64,000 bases of DNA from Platerodrilus igneus (GCA_036346225.1 JARFIW010001739.1:12193001-12257000); one strand, 5' to 3'. Positions 1 through 12,049 are shown, counted from the stretch's first letter. A program made the numbers and translations. Notes: generated by a model from the sequence alone, not told the origin.

Positions 1-1398
1 GGGCCCTAGGAAATAGACTTAACAAAACTGACGAATTAATTAACTAACTTTTCGTCGAAATAAATTGCATAACCTTTTTCACTCTTAAACGTGGCATGGA
101 GTTTGTAAAATCACCACTTTACACATATTGCAAATTATTTCTATATTGAATAGGACATTGAGTTATAAGTATGCTGCTCCCTCGATTAAGCGATTATTCA
201 AATTTTCCGGCACATAAATTAGTAACTAAATTTAAATTGGCCCTTGGCTTAAATTAAATGGTTGTAAAATTATAATATCAAAATGTTTTTTAGGTTAGAT
301 ACTGACCTTAAGTAAATGTATTTAAAAAGTCAGCAAGGATAGACTAATATTTGGACTTTCCGTAAATTCTAAAGTTATTCATGAAAATTGAACTTGCTTC
401 TAACGTTTCTAAATGCATGTTACAAATCTTAGTCGTAAACATTTTTATAATCTACATAGTTATTAAACAGTCGCCTATAAAAGATTCGAGTTGGTGTAGT
501 CTACAAATGCAATAAAAATTTTAAATAAGCTGTCCTTTATACCTAAATAAAAAAACAGAAACGAAAAAACACTTGGTAACGCTGTTCTCCTAGGATTTGC
601 TTTCTTTCACGTTCCCTTTCACAGAATTTTAGCATAAACCCAGAACATAAGAGGGAATATTTACAATGTCGTTGGTTGAGTAGCTTCCGTTCTTTTCAGT
701 ATAAGGATAATGCAATAACAAACGACTTGGGAATCAGCGATTCGCATGGTGTGAAACCACACATGAATAATGTAAAGCATCAAAATAAATAGCACCGATA
801 AAAGCCCTGGAGATTTTTCAAGTTTCGCGTGGAATAATTTGACATTACGGATACTATTGAGTAAATTATCATGTATACAAGAACTGAAAGAAATGGTAAT
901 TTTGTAATTTAATTTGTTATTTACAATTATTGGACAAAGTTTGGGTCTTAATGGAATTACACGAACAACTATTTTACATGATTTTCTTTTATAACATGAA
1001 AATACTTAAACGAAAGTTTAAAAACGCATGTACATTGTAGAGGTTGTTTTCAACTTTGTAGGTTTAAACGTAAAAACAAACAGTAGAGATGCTTAACCCT
1101 TAATCGCCCAGAAACCTATTTCAGAGCGACGTATATTTTTATCTTGGTTTATATATAGAACACAGTGTACCGACAAATCTATGGCTGACAGTTTTGTATT
1201 TACAAAAAACTACCAAGCATCCCACCGTTTCATCAAGTTAAGAAATAATAAAGCAATTTTCTAAATGCAGAAATTTTAAATATTCATACTGTCGAATGAC
1301 GTAGTTATAAAAAGACAAACAATACTTAAACTAATTTATACTATTATAATTTTTAGTGCAGTTAAAAATACAAGAGATTCTCATACCTCTCTTACATA
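1..1398. other. AT-rich DNA without recognisable gene
   Basis: No long reading frame, RNA gene or clear repeat structure was recognised. The stretch ends at the TA duplication of the mariner relic that starts at 1401. Confidence 0.5.
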
Positions 1399-1400
1399 TA

Positions 1401-2469
1401 CAGTGTCTGCTTTTACGTGTCACGGCAAATATCTCGGTTATTATAAGAATTTCAGATAAATGTTATATACAAAAGTTGTGTAACTTTTTATTTGCAATAA
1501 TAGATCAAAATAAAAAAAACAATGGAGCATCAAATCTTTGAGATATAGCAAATACATTCAAAATTTTAAATGGAACTTACGCATTATTATTGGATATTCT
1601 GAAAGTGCTTAAAATTTTCTTTCCAACGATATATCACTCAATAATAATTAAACACAGAAATCGATTATTAAATAACACATACCTAATTGAAATAGGCATT
1701 CAAAATAGTGGGCGGCAAAACAATCGCTAGCACTCACCTAAACGTAGAAATTGATAATAACAACAACAAAAAATACTAAATTAGACAATTAATTTAAAAC
1801 GTTAAAGGTTATGTTCCACATGGCCTCCGTTATTTGCAAGACATCGCTGAGATCTAATTATTAAATTTCTTCGTGCTTTTTGCAATATACATGGTGCTAT
1901 TTGACCACATGCTCTTCGAATGCGGTCTTTAAGGATATCAAGATCTCTGGGCGCATTACTTAACTTTGAGATATGCCCAAACAAAAATCTAAAACAGAAA
2001 GATCTGGTGATCTTGCTGGCCAGTTTATGGGACCTCCATGTCCGTTCATTTTGCACCAAACATGAAGATCAACAATGTGGAATTAAATTACTAAGGAACA
2101 ACTGTCAAGAAGCGCTATCAATTGTTTCACCGCCCACTGTTTTGAATGATTATTTCAAATAGACGCTTGATGTTAAACGCGATTTAATAATCGATTTCTG
2201 CGTTTAATTGCTTGGGTAATTATTATTGAGTGATATATCTCTGGAAAGAAAATTTTAAGCACTTTCAGAATATGCAATAATACTGCGTAAGTTCCATTTA
2301 AAATTTTGAATCGATTTGCTGTATCTCAAAAATTTGATGCTTCATTGTTTTTTTTTATTTTGACATATTATTGCAATTCAAAAGTTACACAACTTTTGTA
2401 TATAACATTTCTCTGAAATTCTTACAATAGCCGAGATACTCGCTGTGTCAGAAAAAATCAGACACACTG
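1401..2469. mobile_element. Degenerate Tc1/mariner-type element with long inverted repeats
   Basis: The element starts CAGTGTCTGC after a TA (1399-1400) and ends in ...ACACACTG before a TA (2470-2471). The outer roughly 320 bp on each side (about 1401-1720 and 2170-2469) are inverted copies, sharing for example the AAAGTTACACAACTTTTGTA-like and GATATATCACTCAATAAT-like segments. The middle holds only the tail of a minus-strand transposase, so most of the gene has been lost. Its ends resemble the CAGGGTG-type termini of the better preserved element at 26700. Dead, probably internally deleted copy. Confidence 0.8.
1802..2059 (-). pseudogene. Mariner-like transposase C-terminal remnant
   Basis: The reading frame ends in NNGGHVEHNL, the characteristic tail of insect mariner-like transposases of the same type as the copy at 27288-28391, which ends ENGGHFENLL. 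It also carries DLDILKDRIRRAC, the usual C-terminal helix. The motif expected just upstream, WPARSPDL followed by LDF with the third catalytic aspartate, is visible at about 1975-2030 in a different frame, so a frameshift lies near 1970-1990. The DNA-binding domain and the first two catalytic aspartates are absent. A plus-strand frame at 1920-2162 is only its shadow. Confidence 0.75.
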
Positions 2470-2555
2470 TATAAGGTAAGGCGTTCATGCAATTTAAAGT
2501 GTTGGCAGAGCTGCAATAGAATGTTTAACTAGAGAACGATATAGTTAGGGATGGA

Positions 2556-2710
2556 CTCCGGCCCGGCCGGGCCGGGCTTTTAATCAGCCCGGCCCGGCCC
2601 GACGCCGAAAAGTGACCGGCCCGGCCCGAAGCCCGGCCCGAAATAAAAAAGGGAACCCGGCCCGCCGGGCCGGCCCTGCCCGGCCCGAAATTTCGGACCG
2701 TCCCGACTTT
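2556..2710. repeat. GGCCCG subterminal repeat array, left end
   Basis: Dense irregular repetition of GGCCCG/CGGGCC in both orientations, in inverted arrangement to the array at 6605-6780. Such clustered short motifs in hAT ends commonly serve as transposase-binding sites; that role is inferred here. Confidence 0.8.
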
Positions 2711-5105
2711 CATTTAGTAAATGAGAAGATATTTTTTCCAGTTGTGTTCAACAAGTAACTATCACTCTTTTGTTTAATTTAAGAGTATAATGATTTTGAG
2801 TTACAATCAAGATACTTGTGGAACATACCGTAGTATTTCATTTAATTTTTGATTCATTAAAAAATCCTAGAAATATGTAACAAAGGTACAAAATGTTTAG
2901 CAATTTTTCATGTTTATGAAATTGTTGCAGACGGATTTTTATAGCCTTTTTTTACTTTGAGAAAATGAAACTTTTGAAGAGAATTGAAGTTTGATCTATA
3001 ATTTGATTGTCGTGCTAAAGTTCAAGATTTAACACTTTTGGTGAATTACTGAATGCTAAAAATTAAATAAATTGTTTATAGATCACAGTATAAACGGTAC
3101 CAAACTTCATCGGTTAATATCTCAAGCATTTCAAAATTGGTACCTGGTGTTATCAGAACTTAAGGAACCTGAAAGTCAAATAATATACTGAATGTTTCCC
3201 TAAAAAAAGTTGGATTTTCAAATTGTGGTATGTAGAGAATACCTAATTCTTTAGAAATACATACTATTTGATGAAATAGAAGTAAAATGAAGTAATTGTT
3301 TTAGGTTGAAAAGTTTTTTAAAAAATGATTACCAATAAAATTTTATTTATTTTATTCTTTTTTTATGAAATGAGTTAGATAATGGCATTATTATACATTT
3401 TTTCGTAATAAATAGAAAACTACATTTGCAGCCAAATTCTACTATTCAACAATAAGATAAGTAATAATCAAGCACGTAACTAGGGGGTAGGGATTTAGGG
3501 GGCTTAACACGGTCCCCAATGTTCTAGCCCTCCCCAAGAAGAATGATCATAAAACTATAAAAATATTGTTGTATTTAGAAAATGATTAATGGCTGTTTAG
3601 CCGCGCCCCCCTCAGAGTATACAAAGTATGAAATTCAAAATTTCAAGTACTCTAGAAGTGACTTCTATAACTATAGTCTACGAATAGACGATTAACCTCC
3701 TTTTTTTGAAAGTTTTATTGAAATCATTATTTTAAAATACATGCAGCAGTATAAAGAATCTAACACTAATTAATATATACTACGTGGTAGCGTTTAAATA
3801 GTTATTTGTATATCAAAGCCGCGAAATTGCTTTTTAGCTTACTGAGAAAAAGTTTATCACATAGATCACTTACGACGGAAGCAATATCATTTCGAGGTCG
3901 CTAAAATGATTTTGTGGTCAAGGTGCAACTGTTTGCATGATTTTATTACACATTTTTTTCACTTAACTGATGTAGCTATTGCTAGAATTTAGAGTTTTAT
4001 ATAGTGGCTTAAATCACACGTTGATATGGAAGTGATATATTTACAACACCGACAGTATTCTTAAAAATTCCTGAAAATGTTAGGCTGCGCTAATACTATA
4101 TAGTTCAATTTCTTACACTATTTCAGAGCTACGAGTGTTATAAACTCAACTTTCTAATTTACTATTCAACACCTGAAAAATCTTAAAGCCGGTGTGAAAA
4201 TTTTTAGAGATATGTATTTTACTTAATAAGAAGTAATTAACCCTTTCTTGTAATATCTTCGCGAGAATCCTTAAGAGATTTTTGTATTGTATAAGTGTAC
4301 TGGGATAAAATAGTAAGATTTTCGTACTTAAGTAACTAACTGTTGGATTAAAAGTCAACCATAATAATAGAAGTAGTAGTAGCTAACCTACATAGAATTT
4401 CAGTCTTCACTTTTACGTTTGGGGAATTAGGTATAAAGGGATAACGACTTGGATAGTTTTGACCCAACCAACGCGGAAGAACACCTACAGAGTTATTTGT
4501 ATACCGAAGGATATTTACCTGTAAGAACAACAAAAAAACATACTGTTTTTGGACCTTTAAATTGCTTTAAAGAAATATAGACTACTTTTAATATTCAGGG
4601 AAATAAACCTTATTGTCCATTGATACTACTTCGATCGTTGACCTGCTTGTATTGCTTTAAAACTTGTATTTTTTTATTTTGGACCGTTTAACATTTATTT
4701 AACAATAAAAGATAGTGGGTGCTTAAAAATGCTTTAAAGGCACTTATAAACGAATGTCATACGCTTTTTTTAATATATGTATAGGTACCTGCATCAAAAC
4801 TTCAAATGTAGGTTTACATATTACTGAATCTATTTCAGTCGTTTTGATTTATAATTAGCAAGGAAATAATTATAGTTTTCGATTAGTTTGACAGTTCGTT
4901 TGATTGATATTTTGATCATAGTTAAAAGATTTACGTTTCACATAATATGTAATTTGACAAATTAACATAAACTTGTGGATGTTGTTGCTTTGCAATCTTT
5001 AAAACACTAGTGCGATAAAGATCAATTTACGCACGCCAATTAGTTCTTTAATAGATATTTAAGTAACTAGTAATGAAAAGACTAATTGTATTTGACGAAT
5101 TTAGT

Positions 5106-5147
5106 ATTTGCAAAACGAACCGAACGCGGTGAGCGAGTTTTGCAAAT
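5106..5147. repeat. Hairpin with 11-bp perfect stem
   Basis: ATTTGCAAAAC (5106-5116) pairs with GTTTTGCAAAT (5137-5147) around a GC-rich 20-nt loop containing GAACGCGGTGAGCGA. It sits inside the non-coding hAT interior and may be an older nested small element. Confidence 0.55.
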
Positions 5148-5409
5148 TTTACGAGTTAAATAAATTTAAGGTTTCATAACGTGTTAAGTACAATATTTTA
5201 TCTAAGTCCGCTTTAAAATATAACGAAAGGATTGCGCGGTTCCAAATGTAAAAAATTCAGCTTAATCGCTTTACCTATGAATTGATATTTCGTAAATACC
5301 TATTGTCAGTGCTAAATTTTTGATTCCAATTTACTCTAAAAACGAGTTATTCTGATTTAGATACAGTTTCCTAAATAAAGGCTAAGGTTTAAGTTACGTA
5401 AAAGTTCAT

Positions 5410-5468
5410 TACATCACTAGTGATGTAGTAACTGGCAGCTATAAAAAATGTGACGTTTCATAACGTCA
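5410..5468. repeat. 18-bp perfect palindrome followed by TGACGTT hairpin
   Basis: TACATCACTAGTGATGTA (5410-5427) is a perfect palindrome. About 22 bp further, TGACGTTTCATAACGTCA (about 5451-5468) forms a 7-bp stem with a 4-nt loop. No function assigned. Confidence 0.6.
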
Positions 5469-6604
5469 AAAATGCATTTAAAATTTGACGTATCGTAACG
5501 GAGTTAAATAAATTAGTATGCACCTCTGTATTATAGTATAGGTAAATTAAAAATCTTATAATTCAAATTTATTAACACATATTATTATTATAACAAGATT
5601 AAACCAATACATTATACTGATTTAGTTATACATATTAGACAAATAATGTAATTAGATTTAAATAATTGCTTTGTTCCTTCCCATGAATTTAGACATAATA
5701 AACTCCTAAGCTGATTCAGAACTTAATCTATTTCTTTGATTTCTTATTAGACGAAATATACTTCGAGTTTACTTCAAGACACTGTTTTTTACTTCTTCCC
5801 AAGCATTATAGTATTTTTGTTTCCAAAAGGATTTCTTACACCTTACTTCTAGGAAAAACATTACAAAACAGCATCCTCATATTTAGAGCGTTGACATTTT
5901 ATATCTTTTTCGTGCTATAAACTTGGACATTATATCTCTAAATTTAATTACGGAAACAACACTACAAAAAGTCATTTTATTTCACAATATTTATACAGAA
6001 AGCTGACAATTAAATGTATGTTTGTGCGTTAAGCATTTGGCATATGTCAAAATTAAGGCGCCTTAAATAAAAGCATTCCTACCCTGTATTTAAATAAAAC
6101 AAAGGTGTCCTGTATTTTAATAAAGTACAAACACTACAGGTGTGTTAATTGCGCATGTGTAAATGTCAAATAAGAAAAAACTTTATTAAAAAATTGGTAA
6201 AATGAACGTTGCAATAACTCTCTAGTGTTTTAGGCGGTAGACATAGACTATACACGCAAATGATAATATCGACGTTCGCCGCATGATTGAAATTTGAAGT
6301 ATATACATATACATAATATAAATCGTGCAAACTTTTGAATTATGAGTAAATCACCTAGTTTGATGTTGCTGGGCAATTTTAACTTGCCTAAAGTACAACA
6401 TGATGAGCATTAAATAGAACTAGAAAAAAATATTCGAGATAAGAAGTGAGTTATAATATTACGTCTCCTTTACATTAAACAAGACGAAAAACTGATTATT
6501 AATGGATTCATGAAGAGACTACGTGAAAATATAATTAAGATCGTTTACTTACTCAATGTGAGGTATAAGTGAAAATACGGTGGAGTATCTACTCGTGCGT
6601 TTTT

Positions 6605-6780
6605 CGGCCCGAAAAGTTCGGGCCGGCCCGAATCGTTTGGCCCAGCTCCGCCCGAAAAAAGGTAGGCCCGGCCCGGGCCCGGCCCGAATAAAGTAGTCAA
6701 CGGCCCGGCCCGGATTCGAACCCGAAATCGAGCCGGCCCCGGGCCGGTCCGGGCCGGCCCGAAAGCCGGAGCCCGAGACC
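6605..6780. repeat. GGCCCG subterminal repeat array, right end
   Basis: Counterpart of the left array, ending in GCCGGAGCCCGAGACCATCC. The match to the left end is clear at the outer 20 bp, then drifts because the short motif is rearranged. Confidence 0.8.
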
Positions 6781-7296
6781 ATCCCTAGATATAGTGATGT
6801 CACTACGTCGTATTGTCAACCAATGTGGATAGACTGACTGACAAAAATGAGTTACAGACTAATTTGTTACCAACCCCGTAATGCAGAACCTGGTACTCTG
6901 ATCGGGAAAGATTTTAGTTACTAATAATTTGGTCGATTAATTTCATTCAAATTGAGTACAAGTATAGCATATCTAACTCCTAGAAGAATTAATGTGCTCA
7001 GATTTCAAGTAATTCCTTAACCTTTTGAAATTTCTGTATAATATTTAATTTAACTGCTTATAGCAGGGATGGCGAACCTTTTTTGATGTCCGTGCCACAA
7101 AATCATAAAAATTCTTTTTTAAATAGGCAACGTGTCACAATAAAATTTCATTCGAAATGTTAGCGTGGTGAAACTATACCTAAGTACAATTAAAGAAACA
7201 AATAAAAGCAATTCTTCTTCAAACAATTTTTTATTAATCAATGTTTTACAAAAAGCAATATGCTAGAACCAAAATTCACGTTAAAAACAATTGTTT

Positions 7297-8930
7297 TTAA
7301 TGTGATTTTTGTTGCTGTACACAAGATGATAAAGATTTAATATCTGGTTCATGTTTAGTTAATTTCAATAGTACGCATGCAGAGCTCGACTCATCTATCA
7401 TTCTATTCCTATATTTATTTTTTATAAAATTTAATTCTGAAAATAGAGATTCACATGCCCACGTCGATGAAAATATTGATAAAATTGCCTTTGCTAATAT
7501 TTTTAAACAATTAAACGTGTAAGGAATTGAATTCCATGTAGTTAGAATTTCATCTTTGCTAATTTTATTTATTTTATCCAATAATCGATTATTTTCAATA
7601 ATATCTAAATCATTTCTTAAATCAACAAATTTTTGGTTCCACATGGTACTTGACTGAAACTCAACTAATTCCATTTCTATCTAATTCATTAAAACTTAAC
7701 CACTCAACAACTTTTAAATTTAATTTTTGAAATGGTATTGTATCAGGATATAAAATAAATTTTAAAGTTTCTTCAAATTTTGTAAAATGCGTAAATCTTG
7801 CAGAAAATTCCTGAATCAGGGATTGAATTACCATTGAAAATTCTTTCGTTAAAGACTCTTTATTTGGCTTTTCGCGACATTTACTTTCAGAAAAAAAAAT
7901 TTTATATTGGGATTAAAAATCTGTAATTTGACTTCAAATGCTTTGATTAAGTCAAATATTATAATGACTGTTTTATTAACACCTTGTAGTTTTATATTTA
8001 ATTCATTTAAGTGAGAGCATAAATCAGTGAAAAAATATAACTTTGTTAGCCATTCTACAACCAATAATTGATTGTATTGGTCAATAATGTTCTCATTATT
8101 TAAAAATAATCTTATTTCCTCCAAACAATCTACAAATCTTTGCAAAATATTTTCGCGCTTAAACATCGTACATTATTGTATAAAAGTAAGCTATTGTACG
8201 ACGAGTTTACTTCGTTTAATAATTCTTGAAATTTTCTTTTATTTAATGCTCGTGCTGATATAAAATTGACTAATTTTGTTACAAAACATTTTTAAATCTG
8301 TTTTGGCACATAACGCTTGTTGGTGAATAATACAATGAAAATCAAGAATTGTGTGTCCAATACGTTTTGTAAATAAATTTATAAATCCATTTTCCCGTCC
8401 TGTTAGGCTGCGGGCACCATCAGTTGTAACTGACACAATTTTAGGACATATTTCTCTTTTTTTCAATGCATCTATAACTGCATTACAAATGTCTAATCCT
8501 TTTGTTGTTGTTGTTAATGTTGATAAACTTATTAACTCTTCTTTAATATTGTTTTGAACAAAATATCGTACAAAAATTGTTAAGCGAGCAGAGCCTGTTA
8601 CGTCGGTAGACTCGTCAAGGCAAATGGATATAAAATCGCAAGACTTTATATGAATTTTTTGTTGAAAATTTACATTTTCCGCCATATCCAAAATTCTCTC
8701 TTTCACTGTTTTCCTAGCTATCGGCATGTCTTTAATTCTTTGGATAATTTTTTTTTTTTTTCGAAATCATCGAATAAGTATGGTGCACATTACAGCCAAG
8801 CATCCTTTAAAAATTCGCCTTTATTAAAAGGTTTCGCATAATGAGCAATAGTTTTTGAAACTTGATAACTAGCAGCAGTGGTGTTTGAATGAGTTCCAAT
8901 ATATTTCATTAAAGGAGTAGTTTGAGAATT
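7297..8930 (-). pseudogene. hAT transposase, catalytic core and C-terminal dimerisation region
   Basis: Three main frames carry consecutive parts of one protein. 8239-8727 has CLDESTDVTGSARLTIFV and VTTDGARSLTGRENGF with catalytic-core aspartates, then the IHQQALCAK histidine motif. 7849-8166 has the helical insertion (LVVEWLTKLYFFTDLCSHLN). 7297-7674 has the hAT dimerisation motif ACESLFSELNFIKNKYRNR. Coding similarity continues upstream to about 8930 (EFLKD-W and SKTIAHYAKPF type segments). The arrangement matches the GTF2IRD2/ZBED-like transposases common in animals. Stops and frameshifts between the frames and the insertion at about 8950 make it a pseudogene. Confidence 0.85.
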
Positions 8931-8948
8931 TTTATTTTTTAAGGCACG

Positions 8949-8989
<41 letters not shown>
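8949..8989. repeat. (TA)n microsatellite
   Basis: About 40 bp of uninterrupted TA repeat. With the run at 9161-9196 it brackets a 170-bp segment holding a hammerhead ribozyme. Confidence 0.95.
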
Positions 8990-8990
<1 letters not shown>

Positions 8991-9032
8991 CTTCCCATAA
9001 GGTTTCTGTATTAAATATTACAACTTTGCTAC

Positions 9033-9077
9033 TCCTGTCCTGATGAGCCCCAATTAGGGCGAAACGCGTCGACAGGA
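9033..9077 (+). ncRNA. Hammerhead ribozyme (canonical, type I, dimer-style helix III)
   Basis: Helix I is TCCTGTC (9033-9039) paired with GACAGGA (9071-9077), 7 bp perfect. The core CTGATGA is at 9040-9046. Helix II is GCCC/GGGC (9047-9050, 9057-9060) with loop CAATTA. GAAA is at 9061-9064 and the cleavage triplet GTC at 9068-9070. Helix III is only the palindrome ACGCGT (9064-9069), so two copies could pair in trans, as described for short-helix-III hammerheads of Penelope-like elements. It is on the strand opposite to the neighbouring RT gene, so it may belong to a different element fragment lying between two TA runs. Predicted cleavage is after 9070. Confidence 0.85.
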
Positions 9078-9158
9078 TACCCTCGTGGCTGAATTTGAGT
9101 CACTTGCCATTAATCCTTTTTTTCATTAATTTAAGACTCATTAAACTACTTCTTGTTT

Positions 9159-9160
<2 letters not shown>

Positions 9161-9196
<36 letters not shown>
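9161..9196. repeat. (AT)n microsatellite
   Basis: About 36 bp of AT repeat immediately before the first terminal repeat of the Penelope-like element. Penelope-like elements are often found in such targets. Confidence 0.95.
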
Positions 9197-9198
<2 letters not shown>

Positions 9199-9420
9199 CA
9201 AAATAAATATTGGGGATACAGTCAGATTGGGCATGGATTTAATATAAACTTCTTATAACCATTTCAAGCTTTCGAAAATGTTTATTTTCTTCATCAGGAT
9301 ACTAAAAGTTTATAATTTAACATTTATATGATAAAATTCAATAGGTTACTTACGATTATAAAGTTTACAATTATATAAACATTAAATGACATCTATATGA
9401 CATGGACAGGTTTTTGTTCA
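9199..9420 (-). repeat. Penelope-like terminal repeat, copy 1
   Basis: Begins GCAAAATAAATATTGGGGAT and contains a minus-strand hammerhead-like motif (tcatcag at 9291-9297, ttcgaaaa at about 9271-9278). Nearly identical to the inverted copy at 12237-12436; the copy at 12050-12236 has many single-base losses. Confidence 0.8.
9245..9315 (-). ncRNA. Hammerhead-like motif in terminal repeat
   Basis: Reading the minus strand: a CTGATGA core (9297-9291), one extra A, helix II GAAAAT/ATTTTC with loop AAAC, then GAAA and the palindrome AGCT followed by T (GCTT) as a possible trans-paired helix III and cleavage triplet. An outer 8-9 bp stem (TATAAACTT-type against AAGTTTATA) lies beyond an internal loop, as in helix I of this ribozyme class. 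The extra A between core and helix II departs from the consensus, so activity is uncertain. Confidence 0.5.
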
Positions 9421-9629
9421 TACGCGTACATTAAAAAGTTTCTTATAAGTATATGCAAAATTAAAGTTAAAGTTAATGTAGTAAAGATATTAATTAAATA
9501 AAGTAACATAGTTATTATAGGTCTTGATAAAAATAAAATAGAAACTAAAAAGTGTTATACTAGTTTTTAAAAATTAAAGCTAATCGTATTGTACCAAAGG
9601 ATGTTATAAATTTGTATAGTGTGATAGTT

Positions 9630-10136
9630 TTATATAAATTTGGAATTATTTTTATTCTTTATTATTGTTATAAGATATGAATAAATATTGTTTAAATTTT
9701 GTGTGTCTGTTTTTTTATTTATAAGATTTTCTTCGAGAGCAATCGCGATCATTTCAAGAAATAAGCGTTTTTTATAGCTAGTTTCTCTGAATATAATTCT
9801 GGTGTCATCATAATTCATAGTGTGACCTGTATCAATTACATGGGAAGCTAGCGCGCATGTTTTTTTGTTCAGATTGCAATCACTTTTGTGTGAGGTTAGT
9901 CTTGTAGATAACCAATTTGATGTCTGTCCAACATACCTACCATTGCAGTTACGACAGGGTATACTGTAGACTATTCCTGACTGTCGGGGTGTAGGTGTGT
10001 GGTCTTTAAGACTACTATATAATACCCTATCTAAAGTTATAATTGGTTTTTTGATAAGTTTGATATTTTGAAGATCCTTAAAAAGATGTTTTAATTTATC
10101 TGTAAGTTTATCAATGTACGGAAGTGGAATAAACAT
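9630..10136 (-). pseudogene. GIY-YIG endonuclease domain of Penelope-like element
   Basis: The 168-residue frame contains GIVYSIPCRNCNGRYVGQTS, i.e. the GIY (GIVY) and YIG (YVG) motifs with the CxxC pair typical of Penelope-like endonucleases between them. Further on are the conserved arginine and histidine (LSTRLTSHK), the helix with histidines at HVIDTGHTM and the metal-binding glutamate region RLFLEMIAIAL. It would make the nick that primes target-primed reverse transcription. It should be fused to the RT at 10338-11579; the two are in different frames, so a frameshift lies near 10340. Coding similarity continues through 10140-10335 in the shifted frame. Confidence 0.85.
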
Positions 10137-10337
10137 TGCAGGAGACGTGGAGCTGGTATTAGTGTCTGTAGTATTGTTGGAGTAAGTGTTGATTAATGTG
10201 GTATTTTTTCTTGTGGTGGTGTTGAAAATTAGTTTGTTGATTAGAGGTTTCGGATATGAATTAGTAAGTAGTAGGTTTCTGAGTATTAAAAGATTTTTGT
10301 ATCGTAGGATAGGGTGTGTAACAGATTCAATTTTTCG

Positions 10338-11579
10338 TTATAGGCCTAGAACTGTGTTTATTTTCATGTTTAACGGATGAAATGAGTAATAATTCAAATA
10401 CCTACCAGAAGATATAGGTTTGCGATACCAGTCTGTGATTAATACATTATCAGAACGTAACACTTTCATATCTAAAAAAGGTACTGAGTAATTGGATTCT
10501 TTTTCTATGGTAAATTGTATGGCAGGATTGTAACTATTAAATACTTGAAGTATGTATTCTTCGCTATCAGAAGGTACACAACAAATCAAATCATCGACGT
10601 ACTTTTTGATAAATGGAAATTGGAAATGAAATTTGGTGATGCGGTCGTTTAGTAGATCATCCATAACATATTGTGCGATTATGGGAGACACGCTGGCTCC
10701 AATGGGAGTACCTAATATTTGTTTATAAAATTGGTTATTGAATGAAAAATACGTTGTATCAAATAAAAAATCTATTAGCTTAAGAAAATTTGTTTTTGTA
10801 ATTTTACAATTATTTTGAATATTCTCCCAATGTAATTCAATGCTGCCTTTGGCCAAGTCTACTGAAATATTGCTGAATAACGAAATAACATCTAAACTAA
10901 TGATAACAAAACCTTGGGGTATCTCAAAGTTATTGATGAAAGTTGCAAACTGAAAAGAGTCTTGGACATAATACGGATTAGAGGTATTGTATGATGCTGT
11001 AAGGATATTAGTGACTATTTCAGATATTTTAGAATTGGGTGCAGATATGGATGAAATTATGGGCCGAAGGGAAAGTACAGGCTTATGAATTTTCGGTAGT
11101 CCGTAAAATTTAGGTGAGATGGAATTGTAGATCATTAATTGTGAAGCTTCGTTAGGATTTAGGTTCTTATTTTTCTTGAGTTCTGTTATAATTTTATTAG
11201 ACTTTTGTTGGATAGTACTAGTTGGGTCATTATTAATAGGAATATAATATTTACAGTCTTTGACAATTTCGTTGGCCATTTCATTATATTGAGTTTTATG
11301 TAACAATACAGAAACGTTTCCTTTATCTGATTTCGTTAAAATTAATTCTTTATGATTATTCATAAAAATTGATGATTTGATTAATAACTTTCTAAATTTA
11401 GTATATGATTTTGGTGAATTGTGAGTGAAGTTAGTTATAATATTGGTGGCACGTGCAAGTAAGACATTTTTTTGATCTGTATTAACATTAGATATTATTG
11501 ATTCTACATCTGCCAGTAATTTTGGTAGGTTTATATTACTAGTAGTGGGACTTACGCTGAACTTAGGTCCTAGTGCCAT
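10338..11579 (-). pseudogene. Penelope-like reverse transcriptase
   Basis: The 413-codon frame carries Penelope-type RT motifs in order: YGLPKIHKP, LRPIISSISAPNSKI, the block with IISLDVISLFSNI (catalytic Asp), GTPIGASVSPIIAQYVM, KKYVDDLICC (YVDD catalytic site) and VPFLDMKV. The upstream 450 bp (11580-12045) appears to encode the usual N-terminal extension but is broken by several stops. Downstream the frame is lost at 10338, just before the linker to the GIY-YIG domain. The protein would copy its RNA in the nucleus using a nicked DNA end. One or few lesions in the core suggest recent activity. Confidence 0.85.
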
Positions 11580-12049
11580 GAATTGTTTAATCTCACATGG
11601 TACGTCAATGGTAGTAAGATTGACAAACCAAGTATCTTGGGTACTTATGTTAATTAGTTCTTCATCTTTAAGTTTCTTTATTTTCTTTAAATTTGTATTT
11701 TTTATGTTGGAAAAATTCTTATTGTACTACATGGACATTCTTTGTTGAAACTCTAGGGTAATATTGTTCGGTAGTGAGTTTTCTGCATATCTTATGGTAG
11801 TATTTAACTGATTTTCTAAACTTTTCAGATTTTGTACGGTGATACTGATTTCTAAGTTTAATATTTTCTTGCTAAAGTTTTCATACAACTTTAAAACTGC
11901 TCGTTTTGCTTTTCTTGAGTTACATACTAGTAGATTTTCAACACAACGTAATGATGTTGCGATATGTTTTGGTCGAAGGTTGTTAGTACGACATGAAAGT
12001 AGAAAACTTGTCGATTTTAATAGATGCCAATTTCTTTATTAATTTTGCC

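Larger units (their letters stand above)
2546..6787. mobile_element. Non-autonomous hAT element with GGCCCG-rich ends
   Basis: The termini are TAGGGATGG... and ...CCATCCCTA, flanked by a perfect 8-bp duplication GATATAGT (2538-2545 and 6788-6795). The 8-bp duplication and the short terminal repeat indicate the hAT superfamily. Roughly 165-200 bp at each end consist of tandem GGCCCG/CGGGCC motifs, strikingly GC-rich in this AT-rich sequence. The 3.8 kb interior has no transposase-like frame, so the element must have been mobilised in trans. Frames at 2525-2713 and 6549-6803 (Gly/Arg/Pro/Ala-rich) only reflect the GC repeats. Confidence 0.85.

Noticed and set aside
6549..6803. Gly/Arg/Pro-rich frame (also 2525-2713)
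   Set aside because: Translation of the GGCCCG arrays at hAT ends, not a protein gene.
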